Below, one piece after another: positions 1 to 10,932 of a stretch of 64,000 nt of DNA. Location of the stretch: assembly GCA_022036555.1 (NCBI GenBank), contig CM039122.1, positions 5,448,289-5,512,288 of the forward strand, read 5' to 3'. The first letter of the stretch is position 1, and the number at the start of each line of letters is the position of its first letter. A program made the translations under genes and the position numbers. Source of the stretch: Microstegium vimineum (Eukaryota > Streptophyta > Magnoliopsida > Poales > Poaceae). The notes beneath the pieces were generated by a model. It searched no databases, was not told the origin of the DNA, and saw nothing but the letters and a program-made list of their open reading frames with translations.

Positions 1-53
1 ACGCGCAAAGGCACCTGCTCCAGCTCCCCACGCGCGAGGATCTGTCGCACTCG

Positions 54-109
54 CCCCCCCCCCCCCCCCAAACCTTGTCGGACCGCACCTCCGCCCACCG
101 TCAGCTCGC

Positions 110-140
<31 letters not shown>
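54..140. repeat. Poly-C tracts
   Basis: Two cytosine homopolymers, 16 nt at 54-69 and 30 nt at 111-140, flank about 40 bp of ordinary sequence. Homopolymers of this length are prone to sequencing and assembly error, so the exact lengths are doubtful. I see no gene between 1 and 270. Confidence 0.9.
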
Positions 141-270
141 ACAGAACCACCCCTGCAAAACAACGAAAACAATGCTATTGCAACATATAAAAAAGCTCTA
201 ATAGTCGCGCTCTGTCCGCGATGCACTTCTCGACTACCGATGGGTAACCGACATCTCCGGCGCTAGGACT

Positions 271-1091
271 GTGCAAGTCTTGCGCGACTACCTACGAGTC
301 TGGCCAATCCTTGACGCGACGGTCCTTCAGTCGTTGCAACCGGACCCGTTTGTTTGGCGGTGGTCGTCGTTCGACTCTTACTCGGCCTCGTCCACCTATC
401 GCGCCTTTTTCTTGGGCTCTACTTCCCTTCCCGGCGCCAATGAACTTTGGCGAACGTGCGCACCGCCTAAGGTAAAATTGTTCTTCTGGCTAACCTTGCA
501 CAACCGGCTCTGGACGGCCGACCGGCGCATGAGGCTGGGTCTCCAGGAAGACGATGTCTGCGCACTCTGCGCCCAAGCTTCGGAAACCGCCTCACACCTA
601 TTCGTCGGGTGCGTCTTCGCGCGCTAGGTCTGGTTCACGGTCCTGCATAGGCTGGGGATCCAAGCGCTGTCACCTACCGGCGATCATGATCTCGCCGACT
701 GGTGGCTGGCTCAGCGGCTCCGCCTCGATGGCACGTCAAGACCCCTGTTCGACTCATTGTTGTTGCTCATCGCTTGGTGCCTCTGGAAGGAGCGCAACGC
801 TAGGATCTTCGACCGGAATCGCCCTTACATCGTTGGTCGTCACCGAATCGATCATGGCGGAAGGAGAGCTTTGGGCTGCGGCTCGTTACTCCCCGCTTGC
901 TACCCTCGATCTCGCCTCGTCGCAAAACTTGTTCCCCATGTAAGAAGCACGGTACATTCCAGTAGTGATAGGACTCCCCGGCGCATGTTGCTAGGCCCCT
1001 CGCCTTGTTCATGGGCTTTTCGTGATCGGCTTGTACTTTGGTTTGCTTCCCTCTTAATGAAAAACAGGTACACACCTGGTCGCAAAAAAAA
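271..1091 (+). mobile_element. 3' end of a LINE (zf-RVT part of ORF2 plus 3' tail), broken
   Basis: The first reading frame encodes a reverse-transcriptase zinc-binding (zf-RVT) domain: an APPKVKLFFWL stretch, then CALCAQASETASHLFVGC with the expected Cys/His spacing. It stops at 625-627, but the matching continuation (WCLWKERNARIFDR) lies in another frame from about 757, so a frameshift separates the two. Downstream comes a typical LINE tail (CTTAATGAAAAACAGG, then A-rich sequence near 1084). Endonuclease and most of the reverse transcriptase are absent, so this is a 5'-truncated relic. It belongs to a different LINE family from those at 24-35 kb and 39-43 kb. Confidence 0.8.
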
Positions 1092-1099
1092 ACAAATAA

Positions 1100-1400
1100 C
1101 AAATACGAGTTGAAACATGAAAAAATCTATTGCAATAACCGAAAAGTCAACTGTTGCAACAATAAAAAAGGTCTAATGAAATAAAGAAAAATATGAGTTG
1201 AAACATTAAAAAAATCTATTGGAATAACCGAAAGTCATCTGTTGCAACAATAAAAAAATCTCTAATGAAACAAACAAAAAATACGAATTGAAACATGAAA
1301 AAAAATCTATTGAAACAACCAAAAATTATTTGTTGCAACAATAAAAAAACCCACTGCAACAACAAAAGAGTTCTACTGCTGCAACGTCACTAAACAATCT
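1100..1400. repeat. Three-copy ~90-bp tandem repeat, degenerate extension to ~1560
   Basis: A unit beginning AAATACGAGTTGAAACATG, with TCTATTG and TGTTGCAACAATAAAAAA inside it, recurs from about 1100, 1189 and 1279 with base changes. Beyond 1400 only the TTGCAAC / GCAACAAC words continue, to about 1560. AT-rich and non-coding. Confidence 0.75.
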
Positions 1401-1599
1401 ATTGCAACAACAAAAAAAAGCCGCTGCAACAACCAAAAAATCACATGTCGCGCACAATCGAAAACAACCCACACCAACAATGACGCGGACAACTACTACA
1501 ACAACAAGAAAACGCCTATTGCAACAAACCAAAACCCCATTGCGACAACCGAATAATCATATGTTGAAATAGATGATAACAACACACTACAACATCATT

Positions 1600-2462
1600 G
1601 CATTAGATACCAGGGGGAAGAGGAGGAAGAAGAAGAGGAGAATAAGTCAGAGTGTCGTATCTCTCAGATCCAGACGGAGGGGGGAGGGAGAAGGAGGGGG
1701 GGGGAGAGCCTAGATCCAAAGTAGGAGGAGGTGGAGGAGGGCGAACTTAGATCCAAACCTACCTACCTCGTCGGACCGCGGCCGTTGTCGTAATCTCCAG
1801 AGAGCGAACAAGAGCTCGGTCGCTGGGAGTGGGCGGGGGGCACAGTAGCAATGGAGGTCGTGGAGGCGGAAGGGGGAAAACAGAGGGAAGAGGGAGCGTC
1901 GGCGCTGGCGAGTGGGCATGGCGGCAGCGAGCTGCGCGCGGCGTGCAACCTCCGTGAAGCCCCTTCGTCGAGCACGTCACAACAGAGTGCCTCCGTCGAG
2001 TGGGAGGTGAGGGAGCGAGAGAAAATGCGGATGAGGATGAGAGAGAGCGGAGGGAGTGGATGAGGACGACAGAGCGGCAGATTGGTTTTATTCCTCGCGT
2101 GAATCGGCACTGGGTCGGTGCGCGCGTTGGGTCCGTTACCTGCCACATCTGGAAAACGACGGACGTTCGAGTCAAAGCATTACCGTAGGGAGAAAGGGTC
2201 ATGCCCCTAGACTCTTCAATTTCCAGTAGTGGGCCCAAAAAAAGGGAGAACGGCTCGGATCTCGGGCCGGCGAGGCCGTCCGTGGCACGCCACCGCTCCC
2301 CACCGCGGACCCACCTCGCCCCTCCTGCCGTGACGAACCCGCTCCCCACCGTGGACCCACCTCGCCCCTCCTATCGTGCCGCGCTCTTCGGCGTGGTCGT
2401 GCGCGCGTGAGATAGAATTCCCAGTTCCACTCACGAAGCAATAGTTGATCACTTCCCTTTCC
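1600..2462. other. Purine-rich then GC-rich stretch with no gene I can support
   Basis: 1610-1750 is GA-rich on the plus strand. 1750-2410 is GC-rich and open in several frames, but none of the translations resembles a protein family and they are low-complexity (Ser/Pro/Arg). I read this as compositional open frame. A 46-bp direct duplication sits at 2294-2385. Confidence 0.5.
2294..2385. repeat. 46-bp direct tandem duplication
   Basis: Copy 1 at 2294-2339 and copy 2 at 2340-2385 both begin CGCTCCCCACCG and share GGACCCACCTCGCCCCTCCT, with a few substitutions. Confidence 0.85.
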
Positions 2463-3245
2463 AAATTCTAAAACTTTAGAAGATTTACTGTCACATCGAA
2501 TATTTGAACACATGCATGTAGTATTAAATATAAATAAAAAATATAACTAATTGCACAATTTATCTGTAATTTGTGAGACGAATCTTTTGAACTTTATGGT
2601 TGGATATATATCTATATCTATCTATACCTATACCTAATAATAATAAAAAGACAAAATTTCTCTCCACCATAAATTTGGTCCGACCCATTCTTTGTTTTGC
2701 CTGTTGCTGAAATAACACCCGATGCGAAACAACAGGTCCCTCTCCGCTTCCTGAAACAACACGTCCCTCCCTGCCCTCTCTATATATTAAAAAAAAGAGT
2801 CCTAGCTAAACTACACTCCCAACACCAAATCCGAAAAGAGTGGACGCCGTCGATATCTCATGGACCTCTTCCCAAAGTCAAATACGAATTAACTTAAATC
2901 GGACATCAACCATACTATAACTAGACAACATACAAGGCCTTCTCCCCATCGCTTACTATTCTATACTTTATATATACTTTGGCTTTAACTATACGAATTG
3001 TACCTGGATTCTGTTTCCATGATTATAAAAAACAGTTCTCGATTACAAATAATAGTCCAGCATGGCTTATGATGGTAGATATGAAACCAAAACCAAGCGA
3101 CCAACAAGATCGAGTATTTTCTATGTTTTAAATTAATGTTAAGTTTTTTTTCTCCCATTGTAACGCACGGACACATTTGCTAGTTATCAAATAAAAACAA
3201 AAGTGCTACCGTGTCCAGATTTCAAAAGTTTTTGGGTCTAAACCG
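2463..3245. mobile_element. MITE of the GTCACATCGA / GAGACGAATCTTTTGA family, split by a Helitron
   Basis: The left half (2463-2609) carries the family's internal words: GTCACATCGAATATTTG, GTAGTATTAAATATA and GAGACGAATCTTTTGA. The right half (3184-3245) carries CAAAAGTGCTACCGTGTCC and GGGTCTAAAC. The two halves join in register with the uninterrupted copy at 13826-14067 once the intervening ~0.57 kb is removed. The left terminus is too decayed to place. Confidence 0.75.
2611..3183 (+). mobile_element. Non-autonomous Helitron-like insertion
   Basis: The left end begins TCTATA...TATACCTATACCTAATAATAA, split here as a TC start followed by the AT-rich leader seen in grass Helitrons. The right end is GTAACGCACGG, ACACATTTG, CTAG, then T. 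Helitrons characteristically end in CTRR, insert between A and T and leave no target duplication; this fits all three. There is no Rep/helicase coding sequence. The left end is uncertain by about 10 bp because TCTATA is repeated. Confidence 0.7.
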
Positions 3246-3298
3246 TTCAAAGACATTCATGGCCTCACCCATCTTCATGCCCTTTGCATACATATATA

Positions 3299-3711
3299 CT
3301 CCCTCCATATCGTGAATCGTGAAAGGAAGACGTTCTGGAGCCATAGCCGGTTGCACAAAAGAGAGTCGTTCCATCGTATGAGGCCTACGTTGGACGCGAA
3401 TACTCCTCGCCTGACGCCCGCTCGGCTTCCCTCGCCTGCGTGCCCGTCGATTCGGATCTGCGTGCCGTCCGCTCGGCTTCCCGCAGACATGCAAAAACAG
3501 GAGTAGAAAAAAAATTACACAGCCACCAGAAATCGAACCGTGGAGCTCTGGCCTCAGGCCAAGGAGCCTTGGCCAATCAGGGTAAGATAGATTGTTGTGT
3601 AGGTAGCACACACAGATGTATTTAATAAGAGTAAAACAGGAAAATTAACCTCTAATTAATTGTCCTTGGTAATGGTACTCAGGTCCAAAACGTCCTCCGA
3701 TACAGAGGGAG
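3299..3711. mobile_element. Stowaway-like (Tc1/mariner) MITE, 413 bp
   Basis: The left terminus CTCCCTCCATATCG (3299-3312) is the inverse of the right terminus CGATACAGAGGGAG, and both sides are flanked by TA (3297-3298 and 3712-3713), the Tc1/mariner target. The interior is GC-rich and longer than usual for Stowaway, so it may hold captured sequence. Confidence 0.8.
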
Positions 3712-3734
3712 TATCAATCAATGAGTTCCCCACG

Positions 3735-4170
3735 TGTTGGTCCGATCCAAAACCTTTCCTGATAACCAATGCATGAATGGGTTGTGCAAGCTGGATTGCA
3801 CGAGCGACATTGCGGTCACCAGCGCAGGCCTGCGCGCACGCGCCGAGAACACTGGAGACAGCTACCGGATCAACCCGAATCTCACTCTAGCTCATCCGCG
3901 CGAACAGCCTGAGGTAATCGTCGACGGCTCCGCTCTGCGCCAGCCCGCCCATCATTACCGTGAACGACGCCTCGTTCCGGCTAGCCATCCCGTCGAACAG
4001 CCTGACCACGTCGGCAACGCTCCCGCACTTCGTGTACATGCCGAGGAGCCCGTTCACGACGAACTGGTTCCCGTCGAGCCTGACCTTACGGCGATCCCAT
4101 GGCAGCGCCTCCCGTCATCAAGCGCGGCCACGGCGCCACACGCACTGAGCACGCTGGCGAGCTGGGCCGC
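3735..4170 (-). pseudogene. PPR-protein gene fragment, frameshifted
   Basis: The minus strand reads as pentatricopeptide repeats of the PLS type found in plant organelle RNA-processing factors. Visible words are NGLLGMYTKCGS, RLFDGMASRNEASFT and SSVLGACAQ. Around 4085 the upstream words (ALDDGRRCHGIAV) are in a different frame from the downstream ones, consistent with a 1-nt deletion. No start codon, targeting peptide or C-terminal E/DYW domain is present. At under 150 codons against several hundred for the family, this is a dead fragment, perhaps moved by a transposon. Confidence 0.75.
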
Positions 4171-4713
4171 GTTAACATTTTGATTGTTGCCTGCACCACG
4201 TCGCCTCGCCACCGCACCGCCTCGCTAGCCTGTCATCACCGGCACCTTAGGTATAGCCCCCTTCTCCTTTGAATGCATGTTCTATATCATCACCTAACCA
4301 AGTTAGGCGTCTCCCGTTCGAAAGAGATACGGTTGGAGGTATGCAAAATCTTTGCATATCTGTTATCGTATCTGTTTCGGATTGTCCACTTATTTTGGAC
4401 AACCCGTTAATACGTAGATGATGTTAGTTTCCTTGGTTCGCTCTGGTCTAAGACAGACTTTCGCCATCACCTCTCTGTTGTTCTCCAAATGCACACTCTC
4501 CCTTGCGGGACGTGTATCGGGAGAACAACGGGGAGGTGCTGCCGAAATTTTGTCTCGAATCAGAGCGGAGCATGGAAACCGACATCATCTACGCATCTAC
4601 AGGTGGGATTAGGACATATCCCACCTATTAGACAGTAGGCACGTCGTGCAGATGCACTTGCCGGTTATATTGCTCGCTTACATATGTATATACTAGAGGA
4701 TGTAGAACTGTGA

Positions 4714-5250
4714 TTGGATGTACATGGCCACACTAGTATGACCCTAGAGTGGATGACTAAGATTAATACTTTCTTGGAGCATTCATTTGGCGAGGCTGCT
4801 AAAGGGTCCATTCGGATGTCGTGTCCCTGCATCAGATGTAATAACCGTGTAAGAAAGACAAAGAAGGGTGTGGGACAAGATCTTAATGCATTGCAAGGTG
4901 TGACAACTGTGTCCCTGCCGAGGAGCAGAGGATGCGGTACATGTTCAACTTCATGTACAACCTTAATGCATTGCAAGGTGTGACCGTGCCCGAGTCGCTT
5001 CTCCGTCCAGTTATGACTCCTCCTCCTCCATTCGGGACTCTGGTCAGTATGTTTGGTGGTTTATTCCTTTAGCTTGTGCGAATTTCCTACAGGTACTCAT
5101 GAATTGACTTCTTTATGCAGCCACTGTCTATGAGTTCGAATCCGACGGTTTAAGGTGATGGTCCTTCTCCACAACAGGGGTGACCAACTGACCCTCCTCC
5201 ACAACCTAAGTTGTCAGATAACTCTTCTTCACGGCCCGGCTGGTCAGGAT
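4714..5250 (+). mobile_element. CACTA (En/Spm) relic: transposase-associated N-terminal exon
   Basis: The 89-codon frame at 4714-4983 contains SLEWM-like MTLEWMTKINTFLEHSF and then CPCIRCNNRVRKTKK. This is the Cys-rich 'transposase-associated' domain that starts TNP2-type CACTA transposases. The catalytic part is missing. A 22-bp word (CTTAATGCATTGCAAGGTGT) is duplicated about 80 bp apart at ~4882 and ~4962. The frame then decays into sequence resembling the second CACTA transcript. With the terminal repeats at 5570-6278 it forms one internally deleted element reading left to right. Confidence 0.7.
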
Positions 5251-5259
5251 GGCGGTAGG

Positions 5260-5550
5260 TACTTGTGATTTGTCTATTTTCATGTTCCTCGAACTTGTAT
5301 TGGACTTAGACTTGTGACATATATATAGCTATTTAATGGATTATGGACTCTATGTGATGAATTTATGGACGATATATGTGTATGTGATGCATTATAGACG
5401 ATATATGTGTTTGTGATAGATTTATGGATGCTATATGTGTATGATGGATTGTGAATGATGGATGTGATTATATATATGTGATTTGAATGGTGGATGTGAT
5501 ATATATTTGTCTATTATATCTCTGTTTGTTGGAAAGCAAAAAAAAAAACA
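5260..5550. repeat. TATATGTG-rich low-complexity stretch
   Basis: Imperfect repeats of ATATATGTG(T/A) and GGATG(T/A)GAT. Non-coding and probably internal to the CACTA relic. Confidence 0.6.
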
Positions 5551-5569
5551 AAAAAAATATTTTTTAAGG

Positions 5570-6278
5570 ATTTGCCGAGTGCAACACTCGGCAAAGAGCC
5601 CAGATTTAGCAACATGAGAGCCCAGATTTGGCTGGTTTCCCAGATTTGTCGAGTGCAATGGCAATTGCACTCGGCAAAGAATTATAAAAAAAAAATCTTT
5701 GTCGAGTGTCAGCCACCAGGCGCTCGGTAAATATTTATTTTTAAAAAATATATTTGCCGAATGCCAGCCACTAGGCACTCGGTAAAGAATTATTTATATA
5801 AAATAAAATTTGTCAAGTGCTAGCCACGTCAGCACTCAGCAAAAAACCCGTCAGCAAAGAATTCTTTGCCGACTCGGTCTTTGTCGAGTACAATTTGCCG
5901 AGTGTGGCACTCGGCACATTAGCAAAATCCTGTAGTAAAATGTTCCAAATTTGAAAATGTTGTTTGTGGTAGTTTAATAAGGCTTCAGAAAAAAAAATTA
6001 GTGCCAAAAAAATATATATAGTTTGTCGAGTGCCTAGGTTGACACTCGGTAAAGTAACTGGTTGGCCGAGTGTCAAACATCTAGCACTCGGCAAATCGGA
6101 CGACGGTCGATGTCGTTTGTCCCCTGACATTCTTTGTCGAGTGTCCTAGTTTACCGAGCGCTCGACAAACTTGTATTTTATTGGGTGCCTTTTTTACCGA
6201 GTGCACTCGAACAAAATAGCCGTTTGCCAAGTGCCCAAATCTTGCCACACTCGACGAATCATGAGTTTCCCCGTAGTG
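5570..6278 (+). mobile_element. CACTA 3' subterminal repeats and terminus
   Basis: About eleven dyads pair TTTGCCGAGTG-type words with CACTCGGCAAA-type words (for example near 5571, 5645, 5700, 5752, 5810, 5885, 6023, 6063, 6133). Such subterminal repeats bind the element's own accessory protein in En/Spm-like transposons. The region ends CCCCGTAGTG at 6278, the inverse of a CACTA terminus. A second terminus-like word (CCTGTAGTA, ~5926-5934) inside suggests two nested or tandem element ends. The matching left terminus was not found. Confidence 0.85.
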
Positions 6279-6489
6279 CCTCTCGAGTCTCGACTTTGGA
6301 AGAGCGGAGAAACTCTGGTATCGTACCGTCGGTCTGGTGGTGCCTCCTCGTGCGTTGTGCGCTGAACCAAAAGGACGTCTCCATTCGAGCACGCTTTCCC
6401 ATCCGACGCTGCATATTCATTCTCAATGCATGCGCGACGTCGCGCGCCACCCCTAGCTAGCTAGGCTGTCCCGGGCAGGTCCGGGTGGC

Positions 6490-6497
6490 TATAAAAA
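6490..6497 (+). promoter_or_regulatory. TATA box of broken unknown gene (unit A)
   Basis: GGCTATAAAAATCTC lies about 130 bp before the ATG at 6619. The same block, with GGCTATAAATCTC, precedes the paralogue at 17947, so the promoter was duplicated with the gene. The CACTA terminus ends only ~210 bp upstream. Confidence 0.65.
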
Positions 6498-6618
6498 TCT
6501 CGCCGGCGCAACCGCCCGTTTGCAGAGGCACGTAAGCCACATCCCACATCAACACATAGGCTTGCAGGGCACGAGGCCAGCTTTGTGCACTGCTAGCGAT
6601 CGGGGAAGAGCGGCAATA

Positions 6619-9277
6619 ATGGGGGCCGCGGCGAGCATCGCATCGGCAGCTGCTATCGCCGACATCGGCATGTCGTGGCCGACCGTTGGAATCGTTGCTG
6701 TTGGCGTGGCTGTGGCGGAGTATTATGCGTCGGAGCCTGACGTTGTCAACGACGCCCTCGACTCCGACTACAACGCGGCTCAGGAGGTGATGGCCTACGT
6801 GCGCAGTGTCGCCGCCTCGTCGTCGGCTTTCGAGAAGGTCAAGGCAGCCGCTGTCATCAATCTGGTGCGCAGCCTGCTGGGCGACAAGCAAGCCGCTGCG
6901 GTGATGCGTGAGGTGGACCAAGCTACCGCTGTCTGCGAACAAATGATGGATAAGTAACAATGTATGTTCAGTTTTATGATAAGTGATTGTCCAACACTTG
7001 AGCGTTTCAGTTTGAGTGACTTACTACTAATCTTTGCGAAAGCAAATGTGTGTCTGTCTATCGGCTTGTGGTGTGCAGATACTATACCTATTGACAGTGG
7101 TCAATATTATGGAAAAGGTCGATTAGAGGCTTGCCGTGCCGATCGACTGAGAGCGGTGAAGGGCGGAAGCGGGGCTCGGACTGAGGGACCATGAGCGCCG
7201 GCGGACTAGCTGTGGTAGCTAGTACTTGGCACCGGCGAGCGTGACAAGACATGGAAGTAGACCGTGTTGGCCAAGTCAAGACGGTTAACGAGCGAGTCGA
7301 GCAGGAGGCTCAGGGGGACTTGGAGCTGGGCTGGGCGAGGACGAGGCGGCACGAGTCGAGCGGTTTGGTGGTTTGGGCCTCAAAACCATCGGAGGACGGT
7401 TTCTGAGTTTGTGCCTCAAAACTTAGGATTCGGTAGTTGAGCCGAAAGCTACCGGTGACGGGTTTCACGGGTTTGGACCTCAAAACCCGGGCGGAGCTTC
7501 CGAGGAAACGGGGATGACACGTGGCGGAATCCTGGAGGTTGCGTCGAGGCGACGGCAACTCCTGGCAGGAAGTGAGACCATCCATTCAAAATGCGGGAGA
7601 TATTTTTCGGAGCTTGGACTACAATGCTTAGGCTAGATAGTTCACTCATGTATCTAGGGTTTTTTTGGAAAATAGCCAAAGCCCGATAAATAGGGGGTGA
7701 AGGGGTATCCCTCATCCCATCTCTTGAACTCTAATCATTTGCCCCAACTCTCTCTCTACCCTCTCTTTAGTTCATGAGATCCTTAGGTTGATTTCACCAA
7801 CCTCTGTAAGAACTTGAGTTTGTTGCGAGGAATCGGAGGCCGTAACCTCCGTAAGCCATGGTGGCTTCGATTTCGTGATTTTGTCCCCGTTTTGCTTGTG
7901 TTTTTCGCGTTTTGCTTTTTGCTCTCTCTTTTTTCCGAGATGATTTCTCTTTGTTGGGAGTAGCTTTGCTAAATCCGTTTGAACTAAGTTGTTCGTGCTT
8001 GCAAAGAGCATCTTTGCACCGAAGGATTTATCCTAAAACCTTGTGAGCACATAGATCGGGTGATTTCTTTGGGGTGTTCTTCGTTCTTAAGCTTTTCTCC
8101 AAATCTCTTCTCCTCCCTTTGCTCTAAGCCAAATTGAGCGATGATTTCTTCGGAATAGCTCCCCAACTGTACTAGGATCATGCCTACAAAGTTTGGTTGC
8201 AGTTGGTGATCATTTGGTTGAGTTTTGGGAAGATTTGGCGGAGAGAAATTCGTTTTCGCGAAGAACAACTTTCTGCTCGTGAGCGCCGGACTAGGCTCCG
8301 GACGACTTTCCCCTAGCTCCGGACCATAGCAAGTGGTCCGGTGGTCTTGACCTCAGCCGTGTCAACCAGCGAAGGGCGTTGGACCTAGCTCCGGACTACT
8401 CAGCTTTTGAGCTCCGGACCATTGACAAGTGGTCCGGTGGTTCTGCTGAGGGAGTCGGCCACGCGTCGGACCAGAGTGCATAGTCCGACGGTCTGGTCCG
8501 GAGGTCGGGTACTTACTGTTCTTTTTCGGCAGTGGGAAGGGTGACCACCGGATCACTCTCCTTGGTCCGGAGGTGACATCGGACTAGTCCGGAGCAGGTC
8601 GTCCGGAGGTCAGGTGCTCCCTGCTCGTTTTGGTCTTGGCTGGTGAGAGCGTCGGACCAGCCACCGGACCACTCGTCATTGGTCCGGTGGTCCAGTCTGA
8701 ACTGGTCCAGAGCCTCTGTTGGTTTGTTGTTTTCGTCCGTTTTGCATAGGTTCTTGCCTCTTTTTCATAGAGGTTGAAAACTTGGTCTTTGGGGTTTTCG
8801 GTGAGTTTTCCTACACTGCCGGTGAGCTCTTATTTCTCCAATTTCATCTGACAATGGGAAGAGTGGCCCGAATATTTCGAGAGAAATTTGAGGCTCCCAT
8901 TCATCCCCCTCTGGTCGCCGTCCTCGGTCCTTCACTACCGCTGCTCAGAAGGACGCGGCGGGGCACGCCGTGCTGTCCAGAGCTTCGAGCTCGTTCCGCC
9001 GGTTCCAGGAAACTACAGGATGTCAAGGCCCCCCCTCCTCCGCCTTCGTCTTCGGCTATCGTCGCTGCCACCGCACCGGCAGGCGGAGCGCTGGTCTTGC
9101 AGTGTGCCGTGGTAGCGACGAAGACCGCGCGCGCCGTACGACTGGCTTCGGAGATGATGTCTCATTGAGACCGTGGAGGCTAAGCTGGGTTTTAGCATTC
9201 CTAAGGTTGCTAAGTCCTGCATCTTTGTCGTCGTCGCTGCGGTGGGCATATGTCTCGAGGCGATCTCGGTCGTCTAG
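6619..9277 (+). pseudogene. Unknown MGxxxS small helical protein, unit A copy, broken by an LTR insertion
   Basis: Function not recognised. The 5' part (6619-6931) encodes MGAAAS, an N-myristoylation-type start, then an Ala-rich helical stretch with VRSLLGDKQ. Native reading then passes into inserted DNA and stops at 6957. Paralogous sequence resumes at 8944 (AGHAVLSRAS) and ends with SIPKVAKSCIFVVVAAVGICLEAI and a stop near 9275-9277. Removing the insertion restores frame across the junction. Other lesions compared with the copy at 17947: the presumed intron donor GT has become CT, and a 2-nt deletion near 9159 shifts the last exon. The gene is therefore dead in several ways. Its downstream flank (to ~10.3 kb) also matches the unit B flank. 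Confidence 0.75.
6932..8934 (+). mobile_element. ~2.0-kb LTR-like insertion inside the unknown gene (probable solo LTR)
   Basis: The insert is flanked by the 9-bp direct repeat CTACCGCTG (6923-6931 and 8935-8943), and the intact paralogue lacks it. The right end, TTCATCCCCCTCTGG...CCTTCA, resembles the 3' end of many plant LTRs, and reading from 6930 gives TG...CA ends. A TATA-like GATAAATAGGGGG lies near 7685. 8290-8700 is packed with GGTCCGG / CTCCGGAC words. No coding domain is present. A 9-bp duplication is unusual for LTR elements, which normally make 5 bp, and would suit a Mutator-like element, but I see no inverted termini. The class is therefore tentative. Confidence 0.55.
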
Positions 9278-10345
9278 GCCTGTCGTCGACGGCTTCCGCG
9301 TACGGTGGCTCATCCGGTCCGTTGATTTGCTATATATGTCGTTGCAGTAGTGTCCGCGTTTCTGTATCCGCCTGTTGCCAATCTCCAAAACCATTACCGG
9401 CTCGATCAGCAGGTTTATCATAATTGCCTCCTTCTTTAAAAATTGTTTTTTAGAGATCTTCTAGCGAAACATGTCTGTGTATTGCAACGAAACGTATAAT
9501 TTATTATTTGTTACTACTCGAGTCATCTATGCAACATGATGCAGTACTACGTACTTTTTGCAAAACACGCTTCGAATTCTATGCAACCAGTAAATGTTGT
9601 GATCGTTCTTCACCTTCCACGCCTTGAATGGTACCCCACGCCCAACAAAACATCAGATACCAAAAATCATCGTACGCCCTACAAATATTAATGGAGGGAG
9701 TATTATCTTAGTTTTTAGTGGGGGTTTTCATCCATGGGTTTTGCTGCCCCCTTGCTTCCAGGAAAAAAAGTAATGGGAAAAAACGTGCATCGGCGTGTAG
9801 CGTGCTGGCTAATCTCAGCTCAGTTAGCCAGAGGTCCATTTTTGTCGTTGCGATGAACGGCCCATTACCGTTGGTTGCTTCTAATCCTGGTGTTCCAAGT
9901 ATAAACTTGCCTTCGCTTTATAGCACCACCTCGTGTATGCATGTGGGAGGGGCAGAACCAGACGTCCTCATAAAGCGCCTGCTGTGCAGAACACAATGGA
10001 CAGCATCAGCAGCCCGTCGCCTAATGAAATTTGGAAGGCCAAAATACGCCAAGACCGGCGTTGTTTATGCGTTTTTTTTAATGAAATTGTTTATCCGTTT
10101 TTAAGATCTGTTTTCGTATTCTTACTAGTTCAGATTTTCATCACTACCCTTGTGAGGTTTGCCTTCTCGTCTCTTTTGTGAGTCATCTACTTCACTATCT
10201 GTGGTTCTGGGAGGGCTTCCTGTGTCCTATCGATCTGGGGTATTTCCTCATCTCGGGTATTTCCTCATCTTGGAATGAGAGCCCTGTATTCTGATCAGTG
10301 GCTAAATCAAAACAGGCTATTGCCAATTGATTAAAGGTTGGTTAC
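9278..10345. other. Duplicated 3' flank of the unknown gene, no gene
   Basis: 9337-9400 matches 24245-24300. 9770-9900 (TAGCGTGCTGGCT, GGCCCATTACCG, TGGTGTTCCA) matches 24335-24460. 9925-10090 (CACCTCGTGTATGCATGTGG, AAGCGCCTGCTGTGCAGAAC) matches 35349-35480 and more weakly 37490-37620 and 12270-12360. One Stowaway-like end (GGAGGGAGTAT) sits at ~9693. No protein or RNA gene is apparent. Confidence 0.7.
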
Positions 10346-10351
10346 TCAGTT

Positions 10352-10480
10352 GAGAGGAAACAAACCGAATCGTGTATCAGAATATCAGCACATATGCAGG
10401 AACTCCACAATTGCTCTAGCAGGAAAAAGAATCTTCTTTTCAACTGGGAAGTCTGAACCTAGTGACGCGGAAGCTTCATT
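10352..10480. repeat. ~110-bp dispersed unit, copy 1 of about 8
   Basis: The unit contains CAGCACATATGCAGGAACTCC, AATTGCTCTAGCAG and AATATTCTTTTCAATTGG, and often GATAAATGTGAACCTAGTGAC. Other copies start near 12640, 12775, 35880, 36015, 36340, 36715 (partial) and 37735. All lie beside HIPP genes or relics in both units. Non-coding. Confidence 0.75.
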
Positions 10481-10932
10481 TTCGTTTGGTGGCACAACCG
10501 TTCACTCTGTGTTGATTTTAGATTATCATCTTTGGACTAGTTGATTTTAGATTCTCATCGATCTTTGGTTAGAATTTCTCATTCCCATCTTTGGAAATAA
10601 GATGACACCATCGGCTTCCAAATGAGAACTCTGCCATTGATACACGGCAACATGACGCAGAATATTAGTCATTAGGTGCTAGATGAAGTACAAGATTCAA
10701 TTCTTAAACAAAGCTCTAGTTTTCACATAGATATATATATTTGCTTTCAATTCATCATTAGAGACTAAAATCAGCCTTCTTCCACATTGCTCTATTCCAG
10801 TTCAGAAGAAGCAAATCAACAACACCTCGAAACCCGAGAGTCAAGGTAAACCACCAGAAGTCTAGAACCAAATCAACATCAGCTCGAAACACACGAAAGT
10901 CAAGCAAACACACACTGCAAAGTTAGAAACCA

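Noticed and set aside
1759..2349. 196-codon minus-strand open frame
   Set aside because: Low-complexity Ser/Pro/Arg translation in GC-rich DNA, with overlapping frames on both strands and no domain. Compositional artefact.
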